A DNA stretch of 64,000 bases, taken from Pseudoxanthomonas suwonensis. GTDB taxonomy: Bacteria; Pseudomonadota; Gammaproteobacteria; Xanthomonadales; Xanthomonadaceae. The translations under genes and the position numbers were made by a program. The stretch spans positions 62,001-126,000 of the forward strand of contig NZ_PDWP01000002.1 in the NCBI RefSeq assembly GCF_010093235.1, read 5' to 3'. The notes under the pieces are model-generated. The model did no database searches. It had not been told where the DNA came from and was given only the letters and a program-made list of their open reading frames with translations. This document shows, one piece after another, positions 52,313-62,100 of this stretch. Positions within the stretch are counted from its first letter, which is position 1, and every line of letters starts with the position of its first letter.

Positions 52313-53350
52313 ATGGAGCTGAAACCCGACCAGCTGGTCGCCCAGGTGGCGAACCAGCCGCTGCAGCCTGTCTACCTGGTCGCCGGACCGGAAACCCTGC
52401 ACGTACTGGAAGCCGCCGACGCGGTGCGCGCCCGCGCGCGCGCCGAGGGCGCCGAGCGGGAGGTGTTCGAGGCCGAGGGACGCGAGCCGGACTGGGACGC
52501 GCTGTCGGCGAGTTTCGACGCGCCGGGGCTGTTCGCCCCGCGCCGCCTGCTGGAACTGCGCCTGCCCAACGGCAAGCCAGGCAAGACCGGGTCGGAAGTG
52601 ATCATGGCCTTCTGCGCCAACCCGCCTCCGGACGTGACCCTGCTGGTCGTGGCCAACGAATGGAGCAAGGCGCACCAGGGCAAGTGGTACGAAGCGGTGG
52701 CCAAGCGCGGCGTGGTTTCGATCGCGTGGGCGCTGAAGCCGCATGAACTGCCGGGCTGGATCGAGCGCCGGCTGCGCGACCGCGGCCTGCGTGCCAGCCC
52801 GGAGGCGGTGCAGGGCCTGGCCGAACGGGTCGAAGGCAACCTGCTTGCCGCCGCCCAGGAAATCGACAAGCTGGCCCTGCTGGCGCCCGGCGCCACCCTG
52901 GACCTGGCGACGATGGAATCGCTGGTGGCCGATGCCGCCCGCTACGACGTCTTCCGCCTGGTGGAGACCGCGCTTTCCGGACAGGCCGCGCAGGTGCGCC
53001 GGATGCTGGCCGGCCTGCGTGCCGAAGGCGAGCAGGTGGCAGGACTGATGCCGGTGGTGATCCGCGAACTGCTGCGCGCCGCCGCGCTGGCGCGGGCGCA
53101 GGCGCGCGGAGCCAACCTCGCCGCGGAAATGAAGTCGCAGGGCCTGTGGGAAGCACGCCAGGCGCCGTTCAAGCGTGCCCTGCAGCGGCATGCCACGCCG
53201 CTGCGCTGGAACCGCTTCGCCGCCTACGCCTCGCGCGTGGACCGCGCCGCCAAGGGCCGCGCCGCCGGCGATCCCTGGCTGCTGCTGGAGCGGCTGCTGC
53301 TGGCGATCGCCGACACGCCGGCCACCCGGTTGCTTGCCAACGCCGGCTGA
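52313..53350 (+). CDS. holA: DNA polymerase III subunit delta
   Basis: HolA opens the beta clamp in the clamp loader. The 345-residue protein begins MELKPDQLVAQVANQPLQPV with the family pattern VYLVAGPETLHVLEA (no Walker A, as is normal). It contains LPGWIERRLRDRGLRASPEA and the helical C-terminal collar domain. It lies in the usual order after lptE. The ATG at 52313 is weakly preceded by GGGGCCG. Confidence 0.93.
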   Translation: MELKPDQLVAQVANQPLQPVYLVAGPETLHVLEAADAVRARARAEGAEREVFEAEGREPDWDALSASFDAPGLFAPRRLLELRLPNGKPGKTGSEVIMAFCANPPPDVTLLVVANEWSKAHQGKWYEAVAKRGVVSIAWALKPHELPGWIERRLRDRGLRASPEAVQGLAERVEGNLLAAAQEIDKLALLAPGATLDLATMESLVADAARYDVFRLVETALSGQAAQVRRMLAGLRAEGEQVAGLMPVVIRELLRAAALARAQARGANLAAEMKSQGLWEARQAPFKRALQRHATPLRWNRFAAYASRVDRAAKGRAAGDPWLLLERLLLAIADTPATRLLANAG

Positions 53351-53361
53351 GCAGGGCCCCC

Positions 53362-54021
53362 ATGCTCCGGCTCTGGTACGGCGGCACCTTCGATCCGGTC
53401 CACCAGGGCCACCTGGCCATCGCCCGCGCCGCGGCCGACCTCTTCGGCGTGCCGGTGGACCTGGTTCCCGCCGCCGATCCACCGCATCGCGCCCCGCCGG
53501 GGGCGAACGCGCACCATCGCGCGCGCATGCTCGACGTGGCCGCGGCCGGCGACCCGCGCCTGCGCGTGGACCGGCGCGAACTGCAGCGCAGCGGCCCCTC
53601 CTGGACGGTCGATACCCTGCGCGAACTGCGCGCGTTGCACGGCGAAGAAGCGCCGCTGGCCCTGCTGCTGGGCGCCGACAGCTTCCGCTCGCTGCCGCAA
53701 TGGCACCAGTGGCGGCGGATCCTCCCGCTGGCACACCTGGTGGTCGCCAGCCGTGGCGACGAACCCGTCGACCAGGACCTGCCGCCGGACCTGGCGGCCG
53801 AAGTCGTGGGCCGCTGGTGTGACTCGCCGGCCGCGCTGTCGGACGCACCGGCCGGGCGCGTGTTCGCGCTGCACCAGCCGCTGCGCCCGGAATCGGCCAG
53901 CGCCGTGCGCGCGGCCCTCGCCGCCGGCGACGCGCGCTGGCGGGAGCTCGTGCCCCCGGCGGTTGCCGGCTACATCCTCCACCATGGCCTGTACGGCACA
54001 GGCGGCGTCGACGCGACGTGA
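53362..54021 (+). CDS. nadD: Nicotinate-nucleotide adenylyltransferase
   Basis: NadD forms deamido-NAD from nicotinate mononucleotide and ATP. The 219-residue nucleotidyltransferase has the motif GGTFDPVHQGHLAIA with the HxGH group, and a C-terminal ESASAVRAALAAG equivalent to the ISSTxIR motif. It begins 11 bp after holA. A TATAAT for rsfS lies after its end. Confidence 0.94.
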   Translation: MLRLWYGGTFDPVHQGHLAIARAAADLFGVPVDLVPAADPPHRAPPGANAHHRARMLDVAAAGDPRLRVDRRELQRSGPSWTVDTLRELRALHGEEAPLALLLGADSFRSLPQWHQWRRILPLAHLVVASRGDEPVDQDLPPDLAAEVVGRWCDSPAALSDAPAGRVFALHQPLRPESASAVRAALAAGDARWRELVPPAVAGYILHHGLYGTGGVDAT

Positions 54022-54044
54022 CGGGTGGCGGGCGCCGCCGCCGG

Positions 54045-54050
54045 TATAAT
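54045..54050 (+). promoter_or_regulatory. -10 element (TATAAT) before rsfS
   Basis: A consensus TATAAT lies 24 bp after the nadD stop. The transcript would start near 54057, only about three bases before the ATG at 54060. No clear -35 was found. Confidence 0.5.
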
Positions 54051-54059
54051 CCGCAACCC

Positions 54060-54509
54060 ATGCCGGCCCGCCGGCCATCAGAGACCGAGTCCTCCTTGAG
54101 CAACCAGGCCCACGTCATCAAGCCCCGGCTTCCCGAGCCGCCCCCCTCTGCCGACAAGCTGCTGGCTGCCGTGCGCGCGGCAGTGGAGGAGATCAAGGCC
54201 AAGGACGTCGTGGAGATCGACGTGCGCGGCAAGACCAGCGTGGCCGACCACCTGGTGATCGCCTCGGGCACCTCGACCCGCCACGTCAAGTCGATCGCCG
54301 ACGAAGTGGTGAAATTCGCCAAGAACCTGGGCGCGATGCCGCTGGGCGTGGAAGGCGAGCGCGAGGCCGAGTGGGTGCTGGTCGACCTGGGCGACGTGAT
54401 CGTCCACGTCATGTTGCCGCGCGTGCGCGAGTTCTACGCACTGGAGCGGCTGTGGAGCGTCGGCGACCAGCAGCCCTACGCGGACGAAGGCATCGACGAG
54501 GCCGGCTGA
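54060..54509 (+). CDS. rsfS: Ribosomal silencing factor
   Basis: RsfS binds ribosomal protein uL14 and blocks subunit joining in starved cells. The 149 residues include the family core (DVVEIDVRGKTSVADHLVIASGTS split over two strands, then KSIADEVVKFAKNLG and WVLVDLGDVIVHVMLP). Start choice is uncertain. ATG 54060 would be almost leaderless given the TATAAT at 54045. A TTG at 54096 begins at the usual family N-terminus (SNQAHVIKP) with a 40-base leader. A terminator follows. Confidence 0.92.
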   Translation: MPARRPSETESSLSNQAHVIKPRLPEPPPSADKLLAAVRAAVEEIKAKDVVEIDVRGKTSVADHLVIASGTSTRHVKSIADEVVKFAKNLGAMPLGVEGEREAEWVLVDLGDVIVHVMLPRVREFYALERLWSVGDQQPYADEGIDEAG

Positions 54510-54556
54510 GCCGCCTGCACGCGCCGCGCCCTCCGGGTGGCGGCGCGGCTTCGCCA

Positions 54557-54590
54557 GGAAAGGCCGCGCAGTGCGCGGCCTTTTCCGTTT
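54557..54590 (+). terminator. Terminator after rsfS
   Basis: The stem AAGGCCGCGC / GCGCGGCCTT (54560-54582) with an AGT loop is followed by TTCCGTTT. It lies between rsfS and rlmH, so rlmH probably has its own promoter. Confidence 0.8.
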
Positions 54591-54655
54591 CCGCGTCCTG
54601 GATGCGTCGGCGATGGCCAGGCGGCGGTGGCGCAGGCCGCGCGTATCATGTGGCG

Positions 54656-55126
54656 ATGAAGGCACGACTGATCGCGACCGGCGAGCGCGCACCGTCCTGG
54701 GTGGCCGAAGGCTTCGCCGAATACCGCAAGCGGCTCTCGCGCTGGATGCCGCTGGAGCTGGTCGAAGTGGAACCCGGCCTGCGCGGCAAGGGGCGCGACC
54801 CGCAGCGCGCGATCGAGGATGAAGGCCGGCGCGTGCTGGCCGCGCTGCCGAAGAGCGCCCATGTCATCGCCCTGGACGTGCCGGGTCGGCCATGGTCTTC
54901 CGAGCAGCTGGCCGCGCGCATGGAGCACTGGCGCCAGCAGGGCCGCGACCTGGCCTTCCTGATCGGCGGGCCGGAAGGGCATGCGCCGGAGGTCAAGGCG
55001 ATCGCCGCCGAGTCCTGGTCGCTGGGGCCGCTGACCCTGCCGCACATGCTGGTACGGCTGGTGGTGGCCGAGCAGCTGTACCGCGCGGCGGCGATGCTGG
55101 CCAACCATCCCTACCACCGCGCCTGA
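54656..55126 (+). CDS. rlmH: 23S rRNA pseudouridine-1915 N3-methyltransferase
   Basis: RlmH methylates pseudouridine 1915 of 23S rRNA on the 70S ribosome. The 156-residue SPOUT protein has the SAM-binding knot motifs FLIGGPEGHAPEV and LTLPHMLVRLVVAEQLYRA. It matches the family length. It lies in the usual order after rsfS. Confidence 0.95.
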   Translation: MKARLIATGERAPSWVAEGFAEYRKRLSRWMPLELVEVEPGLRGKGRDPQRAIEDEGRRVLAALPKSAHVIALDVPGRPWSSEQLAARMEHWRQQGRDLAFLIGGPEGHAPEVKAIAAESWSLGPLTLPHMLVRLVVAEQLYRAAAMLANHPYHRA

Positions 55127-55141
55127 GCCGCGCATCCGGGG

Positions 55142-55174
55142 AAAAAAGCAGCGGCCGGCATGCGCCGGCCGCTG
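55142..55174 (-). terminator. Terminator of the TonB-family gene
   Basis: The stem CAGCGGCCGGC / GCCGGCCGCTG (55149-55174) with an ATGC loop is followed on the minus strand by six T. It ends the gene at 55181 and faces rlmH. Confidence 0.85.
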
Positions 55175-55180
55175 TCCACC

Positions 55181-55831
55181 TCACTGCAAACCGAAATCGA
55201 TCGGCACCAGGCCCCAGGCCTGGACCGCCTGCCCATCGCGCATGGCCGGCTGGAAGCGCCAGCGCTGCTTCACCTGCCGCACCGCCTCGCGGTCCAGCGA
55301 GCGGTGGCCGCTGCTGCGCTCCACGCCGACCTCGAGCGGACGCCCGTCCACGTCCACCAGGACCCTCAGCAACACCCGGCCTTCGATCCCGGCACGCAGG
55401 GCGTCGCGCGGATAGGGCGGGGGCGGCGCCACGTCCAGGCGCAGCGTCGCGCCCTGCAACGGACCGGAGGCCGGTGCGATATCGGAGGCCACCGGGCCGG
55501 TACCGGTCGCCGGTTCGGCGGGCAGGCTGCCCTGGTCGACGATCGCCGGCTGCACGGGCGTCGCCACGGGCGCGGGGATCGCCGGCCGTGCCGGAAGCGG
55601 AGCAGCTTTCGGCTGCTGCACCGGTTGCGGCGGCAGCGGCGGGGCCGGGGGCACCTGGCGCACGTGCCAGCGTTCGACCCGGCGTTCCTCCCGGGCATCG
55701 GGCAGCGGACCACCCGCAAGCGGCAGCAGCAGGAGCAGCAGGGCCAGGAAATGCAGGCCGATCGCGAAGCCGATGGCCAGCACGCGCTGGAAGTCCAGGC
55801 GCGGGACATCGGTCGGCAACGTACGAACCAT
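55181..55831 (-). CDS. Energy transducer TonB-family protein
   Basis: The 216-residue protein has one N-terminal membrane helix (AIGFAIGLHFLALLLLLLPL, about residues 21-40). A Pro-rich periplasmic linker with PPLPPQPVQQP follows. The TonB C-terminal domain comes last, with YPRDALRAGIEGRVLLRVLV and KQRWRFQPA. GGAGG lies 6-7 bases before the ATG at 55831. No exbB or exbD is near, so it may serve an unlinked complex. Whether it energises the receptor at 36551 is unknown. Confidence 0.88.
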   Translation of the reverse strand: MVRTLPTDVPRLDFQRVLAIGFAIGLHFLALLLLLLPLAGGPLPDAREERRVERWHVRQVPPAPPLPPQPVQQPKAAPLPARPAIPAPVATPVQPAIVDQGSLPAEPATGTGPVASDIAPASGPLQGATLRLDVAPPPPYPRDALRAGIEGRVLLRVLVDVDGRPLEVGVERSSGHRSLDREAVRQVKQRWRFQPAMRDGQAVQAWGLVPIDFGLQ

Positions 55832-56099
55832 GGTCCACCTCCATGTCATGGGTGACGGAACTGGAAACGCACGGTCAGGGCAGCCGGGGTTGGACTGCGA
55901 TGGCCGAGTCCACGGTGCCGCGTTGCCGGGCCAGGTTGCAACAGGAAAAACCGCCACTACGACCAAGGTCGGAGTGGGGGAAGCGCGGGAGTGGCCGCGC
56001 AGGCGGGCGAGGGTGGAGGGCCGCGCCCGGGCCTGGCGCCGGGTGCGGGGGCGACAGCCCGGCGTGGCCGGGCTGTCGCCGGTCATGCCGGGCCGGTAC

Positions 56100-56825
56100 T
56101 CAGCGGCCCAGTTCGAACACCACGTCCAGCGCGACAGAGACGCTGCTCTCGCCGGGAGCGACCGGGGTGCTGTCGTAGGCCTCGGTCTTCATCATCGCCA
56201 TGCGCGGCATCGGCGCCGGCATCCCCGCGCCGCCCTCGCCGATGCTGACGATCCGGCGCACGCGCAGCCCCAGGGCCTTGGCATACGTTTCCGCGCGCGC
56301 CTGGGCCAGCTTCAGCGCGTCGATCCGGGCCTTGTCGTACAGCGGCTCGGGCTTGTCGATGCCGAAGCTGGGGCCGTTGATCTGGTTGGCGCCGTTGGCG
56401 ACCAGCGCGTCCAGCACCTTGCCGATCCTGGCCACCTCGCGCAGCTTCACGCTGACGGTGTTGCTGGCCTGGTAGCCGGTGATCGCCGGCGCCTGGTTCT
56501 CGACGTAGCGGTACTGCGGATGCAGGTTGACGCCGCTGGTCTGGATGTCGCGCTCGGCCACGCCGGCGGCCTTGAGCGCGGCCAGCACCCGGTTCATCTG
56601 CTCGGCGTTCTGGCGCATGGCGGCGTTGCCGTCGCTGGCCTGGGTGACCACGCCGGCGGAAACGGTGGCGATGTCCGGGGCCTGGCTGGCCTCGGCCTGG
56701 GCCTGGACCGACAGCAAGGTGGCGTCGGCGGGGATCGGCGGGACCGCGCCCTGCTGCGCGACCGCCGGAGCGGCGACGGCGAAGGCCAGCGGAAGGGACA
56801 GCAGGGAAGCGAAGAGGCTGCGCAT
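56100..56825 (-). CDS. SIMPL domain (DUF541) periplasmic protein
   Basis: The 241-residue exported protein (signal peptide LPLAFAVAAPAVA) has the SIMPL core (ATLLSVQAQAEASQAPDIAT, AGVAERDIQTSGVNLHPQY, ARAETYAKALGLRVRRIVSI). Family members are periplasmic or outer-membrane proteins of unknown role, some linked to stress. AAGGAG lies about 10 bases before the ATG. It is divergent from maf. Confidence 0.88.
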   Translation of the reverse strand: MRSLFASLLSLPLAFAVAAPAVAQQGAVPPIPADATLLSVQAQAEASQAPDIATVSAGVVTQASDGNAAMRQNAEQMNRVLAALKAAGVAERDIQTSGVNLHPQYRYVENQAPAITGYQASNTVSVKLREVARIGKVLDALVANGANQINGPSFGIDKPEPLYDKARIDALKLAQARAETYAKALGLRVRRIVSIGEGGAGMPAPMPRMAMMKTEAYDSTPVAPGESSVSVALDVVFELGR

Positions 56826-56988
56826 GCGTTCTGGATCTCCTTGGAATGGGCCCGTGGCCCGGCCGGGTGAAGACGGCGGCAGGGTCCGGTTGTACGCATG
56901 AACGCGCGGTGAGCCATGCCGGGGTCGAGGCGCGCCCGGTCGTCGCCGGACCCCGTTCAGCCGGCAGCCGCGGGTTATCCTTCCCGCC

Positions 56989-57585
56989 ATGCTCTATCTG
57001 GCTTCCAAGTCCCCGCGCCGGGCCGAACTGCTCGACCGCCTGGGCCTGTCCTACCGCCTGCTCGACGTCGACGTACCCGAGGTGCGCGCCCCGGACGAGG
57101 CCGCGGCCGACTACGTGCTGCGCGTGGCCCGTGACAAGGCCGCCGCCGGCTGGGCGCAGGTCGCCGGCGAAGCCGGAGCGCAGGTGCTCGGCGCCGATAC
57201 CGAGGTGGTGCTGGACGGGGAGGTATTCGGCAAGCCCGCCGACGCCGCCGACGCCGCGGCCATGCTGCGGCGCCTGTCCGGGCGCACCCACCAGGTGCTG
57301 TCGGCGGTGGTGGTCCACGACGCCTCCGGGGTGCGCTCGGTGCTGTCGGACACGCAGGTGCGCTTCGCGCCGCTGGACGAGCCCACGATCGCCGCCTATG
57401 TCGCCACCGGCGAGCCGATGGGCAAGGCGGGCGCCTACGGCATCCAGGGGCGCGCCGGGGCCTTCGTCGAACACCTGGCCGGGAGCTATTCGGGGGTGAT
57501 GGGCCTGCCCCTGCACGAGACCGCGCGGCTGCTGGCCGCCGCACACGCGACCACGACCGGCGCCAGCGCCGCGATGGCGGGATAA
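56989..57585 (+). CDS. maf: Maf-family nucleotide pyrophosphatase (YhdE type)
   Basis: The 198-residue protein begins with the Maf signature [20 protein letters not shown] and has the catalytic Asp in [11 protein letters not shown] and [11 protein letters not shown]. YhdE-type members hydrolyse dTTP, UTP and modified pyrimidine nucleotides and limit division. It is followed 8 bp later by rng, as in Escherichia coli. Confidence 0.94.
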   Translation: MLYLASKSPRRAELLDRLGLSYRLLDVDVPEVRAPDEAAADYVLRVARDKAAAGWAQVAGEAGAQVLGADTEVVLDGEVFGKPADAADAAAMLRRLSGRTHQVLSAVVVHDASGVRSVLSDTQVRFAPLDEPTIAAYVATGEPMGKAGAYGIQGRAGAFVEHLAGSYSGVMGLPLHETARLLAAAHATTTGASAAMAG

Positions 57586-57592
57586 GGAGCGC

Positions 57593-59080
57593 ATGTCCGA
57601 GGAGATCCTGGTCAACGTCACCCCGCGCGAGACCCGCGTGGCCGTGGTCGAGAACGGCATGCTGCAGGAGCTGCACATCGAGCGCGGCTGGCGCCGCGGC
57701 GTGGTGGGCAACATCTACAAGGGGCGGGGGCAGCGGGTGATGCCGGGCATGCAGGCGGCCTTCGTCGAGGTGGGACTGGAACGCGCCGCGTTCCTGCACG
57801 CCAACGACGTGGTGCGCCCGGCGCCGGTGGACGCCGGCCTGTCCGACGACACGCCACCGCAGCCGCTGGCATCGGCCTCGATCGTGGAGCTGCTGCGCGA
57901 CGGCCAGGAAATCGTGGTCCAGGTGGTCAAGGACCCGATCGGCACCAAGGGCGCGCGCCTGACCACCCAGATCAGCATCCCCAGCCGCTACCTGGTGCTG
58001 CTGCCGCAGTCGCGCACCGTGGGCGTGTCGGCGCGGATCGAGGACGAGGCCGAGCGCCAGCGCCTGAAGACCATCGTCTCCGACCTGGCCGCCAGCCACG
58101 GCGGCCATGGCTACATCATCCGCACCAATGCCGAGGGCCAGCCGGCCGAGGCCCTGGCCGAGGACATCGCCTACCTGTCGCGGGTGTGGAACGTGGTCGA
58201 GCGCCGCGGCCGCGAGGCGCCGGCGGGCACGATCATCTACGAGGACCTGAGCCTGCCGCTGCGTTCGGTGCGTGACCTGATCCGCAAGGACGTGGAGAAG
58301 GTGCGGGTCGATTCGCGCGACACCTACGACCGGCTGCAGGCCTTCGTCGCCAAGTACATGCCGGTACTGGCCGAGAAGCTGGAGCTGTATTCCGGCGACC
58401 GCCCGATCTTCGACCTGTACGGGGTCGAGGACGAGATCGGCCGCGCCCTGGACAAGCAGGTTCCGCTGAAGTCCGGCGGCTACCTGGTCATCGACCAGAC
58501 CGAGGCGATGACCACCATCGACGTCAACACCGGCTCGTTCCTCGGCCAGCGCAACCTCGAGGAGACGGTGTACCGCACCAACCTGGAGGCCGCGCAGGCG
58601 GTGGCCCGCCAGCTGCGCCTGCGCAACCTGGGCGGGATCATCATCATCGACTTCATCGACATGACCGATCCGGAGCACCGCCGCCAGGTGCTGCGCACGC
58701 TGGAGAAGTCGCTGGCGCGCGACCACGCCAAGACCACGGTGTACGACTTCTCGCCGCTGGGCCTGGTCGAGATGACCCGCAAGCGCACGGTCGAGAGCCT
58801 GGAGCGGCAGCTGTCGGAGACCTGCCCGCAGTGCGGCGGCCGTGGTTCGGTGAAGACCGCCGAGACCGTGACCTACGAGATCTTCCGCGAGATCACCCGC
58901 GCCGTGCGCCAGTTCGAGGCCGCGCGCCTGCTGGTGATCGCCTCGCCCAAGGTGGTGGCGCGGATCACCGAGGAGGAGTCGGCCGCGGTGGCCGAGCTGG
59001 AGGAGTTCCTCGGCAAGACCATCCGCTTCCAGGCGGACGAGCAGTACCTGCAGGAGCAGTTCGATGTGGTCCTGCTCTGA
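57593..59080 (+). CDS. rng: Ribonuclease G
   Basis: RNase G cuts single-stranded RNA, including the 5' end of 16S rRNA precursors. The 495-residue protein has an N-terminal S1 domain (GVVGNIYKGRGQRVMPGM), the DNase-I-like catalytic domain (TTIDVNTGSFLG and IIIIDFIDMTD with the metal-binding Asp residues) and the zinc-link CPQCGG. It lacks the long RNase E scaffold. It sits between maf and yhdP. Confidence 0.96.
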   Translation: MSEEILVNVTPRETRVAVVENGMLQELHIERGWRRGVVGNIYKGRGQRVMPGMQAAFVEVGLERAAFLHANDVVRPAPVDAGLSDDTPPQPLASASIVELLRDGQEIVVQVVKDPIGTKGARLTTQISIPSRYLVLLPQSRTVGVSARIEDEAERQRLKTIVSDLAASHGGHGYIIRTNAEGQPAEALAEDIAYLSRVWNVVERRGREAPAGTIIYEDLSLPLRSVRDLIRKDVEKVRVDSRDTYDRLQAFVAKYMPVLAEKLELYSGDRPIFDLYGVEDEIGRALDKQVPLKSGGYLVIDQTEAMTTIDVNTGSFLGQRNLEETVYRTNLEAAQAVARQLRLRNLGGIIIIDFIDMTDPEHRRQVLRTLEKSLARDHAKTTVYDFSPLGLVEMTRKRTVESLERQLSETCPQCGGRGSVKTAETVTYEIFREITRAVRQFEAARLLVIASPKVVARITEEESAAVAELEEFLGKTIRFQADEQYLQEQFDVVLL

Positions 59081-59188
59081 GGCGCAGGCCACAGGGACGA
59101 ACGCAGCCAGGACGGCACGCGGCACGGCAACGGCACTGGCGCCGTGCGTGCCGTCGCGCGCGTGCGCCAGTCCCACGCGCCGCCGCCG

Positions 59189-62100
59189 ATGACCGTATCG
59201 CTGCGCCACCGCCTGCGCCATGCCCGCCGCTGGACCGGGTATTCGGTTGCCGTCGCCCTGATCGCGGTGGCGCTGGCGGTGGGCGCGGCGAGCCAGCTGC
59301 TGCCGCTGGTCGAGCGCCATCCCGAACGCGTGGCCGCCTGGCTGAGCGAGAAGGCCGGGCGGCCGGTCGCGTTCGACCAGGTACGCACGCGCTGGACCCG
59401 GCGTGGACCGTTGCTGCAGCTCGACGGACTGCGCATCGGCGGTGGCGCCGATCCGGATGCCGGCGGCGTGCAGGTCGGCCAGGCCGAGGTGCTGGTGTCG
59501 ATGTACGCCGGCCTGCTGCCCGGCCGTTCGTTCACCGAGCTGCGCCTGCGTGGCCCGGCGCTGACCCTGCGCCGCGAGGACGACGGCCGCTGGGCAATCC
59601 GCGGCCTGCCGCTGGCCGAAGGCGCGCCCCAGGCCGATCCCCTGCAGTACCTGGAAGGCCTGGGCGAGCTGCAGGTGATCGGTGGCCGGATGGTGGTGGA
59701 GGCGCCGCAGGTCGGCCTGAGGCTGCGCATCCCGCGCATCGACCTGCGCCTGCGCGTCGGCAGCGGGCGGGTCGATGCCGGCGCCCGCGGCTGGATGGAC
59801 GTGGATGGCAGGCCGCTGTCGCTGGCCCTGGAATTCGACCGCGGCAGCGGCAATGGCCGCGCCTGGCTGGACCTGGACGCGCCGCGGCTTTCCGAATGGG
59901 CGCCCTTGCTGGAGCAGGCGGGGATTACCCCGCAGGCCGGCAGCGGCCGCGTGCAGGCCTGGGCCGAACTGCGCGGCCGCCGCGTGGTGCTCGCGACCAC
60001 CCAGTTCGACCTGCGCGGGCTGGAGCTGGCCGGCGCGCCGCTGCAGGGGCGGGAACGGCCGCACCAGCGCGGGGACGGCCTCTCGGGCCGCCTGACCTGG
60101 CGCGTGCAGGCCGGCGGCTGGCGCCTGGACGCCCCGCAGCTGCACCTGGACATGCCCGCCGGCACGCACCATCTGGACGGGCTGTTGCTGGCCGGGGGGC
60201 AGCGCTACGCGCTGGCGGTGGACGACCTGGAGCTGGCGCCGCTGCTGGCGCTGGCGGCGCTCTCGGACCGGCTGCCGGACGCGCGCCGCGCCTGGCTGCT
60301 GGACGCCGCGCCGCGCGCGCGCCTGACCGGGCTGCAGCTGGCCGGCGAACGCGGCGGCGCGATGCGCGTGCAGGGACGCCTGGAGGGTGTCGGCTTCGCG
60401 GCGATCGGCCGCGCGCCGGGAATGGAGGGGCTGGCCGGCGCCTTCGAGGGCGATGCCAGCGGCATCCACCTGGCGCTGGACCGTGCCACCCCGCTGCGCT
60501 TCGACTGGCCCGGCGGCTTCGGCGTGCCCCACGAGGTGCGCCTGGACGGCCACCTGATGGCCTGGCGCGAAGGCGCCGGCTGGCAGGTGGGCACGCCCGA
60601 CCTGGCCATCCGCGCCAGCGATTACGGTGCCCGTGTGCGCGGCGGCCTGCATTTCCAGGGCGACGGCACGCGTCCGTGGATGGACGTGGCCGCCGAACTG
60701 GACGACGCGGCGGTGCCGGCGGCCAAGAAGTTCTGGCTGCGGCAGTCGATGCCGCCGGCCGCGGTGCAGTGGCTGGACATGGCGCTGGAGGACGGCCTCG
60801 TGCGCGGGGGCCGGGCGGTGGTTGCCGGCGACCTGGACGACTGGCCCTTCGTGCACAACAACGGCCTGTTCGATGCGCGCGGCCGGATCGAGGGTGGCCG
60901 CTTCCGTTTCCAGGAAGCGTGGCCCGCGCTGGAGTCGACCCAGGCCGACGTGGCCTTCGTCGGCAACGGCTTCCAGGTGCGCGGCAGCGGCGAGCTGGGC
61001 GGCGTGCCGGTGGAGCGGTTCGAGGCCGGCATCGCCGACTACGGCGATGCGCCGCTGCTGGTGCGCGCGGCCGCGCGCGCGGACGCCGGCCGCTTCGTCG
61101 AACTGCTGCGCGCCAGTCCGCTCCACGACACCCAGGGCGAGACCCTCGACAACCTGCAGGCGTCCGGCCCGGCGCGGGCCACGTTCACGCTCAACCAGCC
61201 GCTCAGGGACGGCCAGCCCGGACGCCTGTCCGGCACCGTGGACCTGGCCGGCACGCGCCTGGTGGAACGGCGCTGGGACCTGGCCTTCGACGCGGTGCGC
61301 GGGCAGATCCGCTACGACGGCAATGGCTTTTCCGCCGGCGACCTGGCGGTGTCGTGGGAGGGCCAGCCCGGGCGCCTGTCCCTGCGTGCCGGACATGGGC
61401 ACGTACAGGACCCGGCGCAGGCGTTCGAGGCCGGACTGACGGCGCCGATGGATGCTTCCCGGCTCCTCGCCCGCGCCCCGGAACTGGACTGGATGCGGCC
61501 CTACGTCCACGGCCGTTCGGAATGGACCCTGGGCCTGGTGGTGCCGGCGGCGGCCCCGGCAGGCTCGCCGTCGGCGCGACTGCGGCTGGATTCGCAACTG
61601 GCGGGCACCACGCTGGCCTTCCCGGCGCCGCTGGCCAAGCCGGCGGCCGGCATCCTCCCCACCCGGGTGCAGCTGGGCCTGCCGTTCGGCAGCGGCCCGA
61701 TCGACCTGGCCTTCGGCGAGCGCCTCGCCCTGCGTGCCCGCCAGGCCAACGGCGCCACTGGCGTCCAGGTGACCCTGGGCAGCGCCACCGTGGATGCGGA
61801 ACCGCCATCGAGCGGCATGGCCATCGGCGGGCGCACCGCCGACCTGGATGCGCTGGAGTGGATCGGCCTGGCACGCGGCGGTGGCAGTGGCGACCTGCCG
61901 CTGCGCCAGGTCGAGGTGCAGGCCGAGCGCCTGCACCTGCTCGGCGGCCAGTTCCCGCAGGCGCGGCTGCGGCTGCAGCCGGTCGCCGGCGCGCTGGCGG
62001 TGGAAGTCGATGGTCCGGCCCTGGCTGGCCAGCTGCAGGTTCCGGATGCGAAAGGCGAACCGGGGCAGGGGCGCTTCACGCGCCTGCACTGGCAGCCGGG

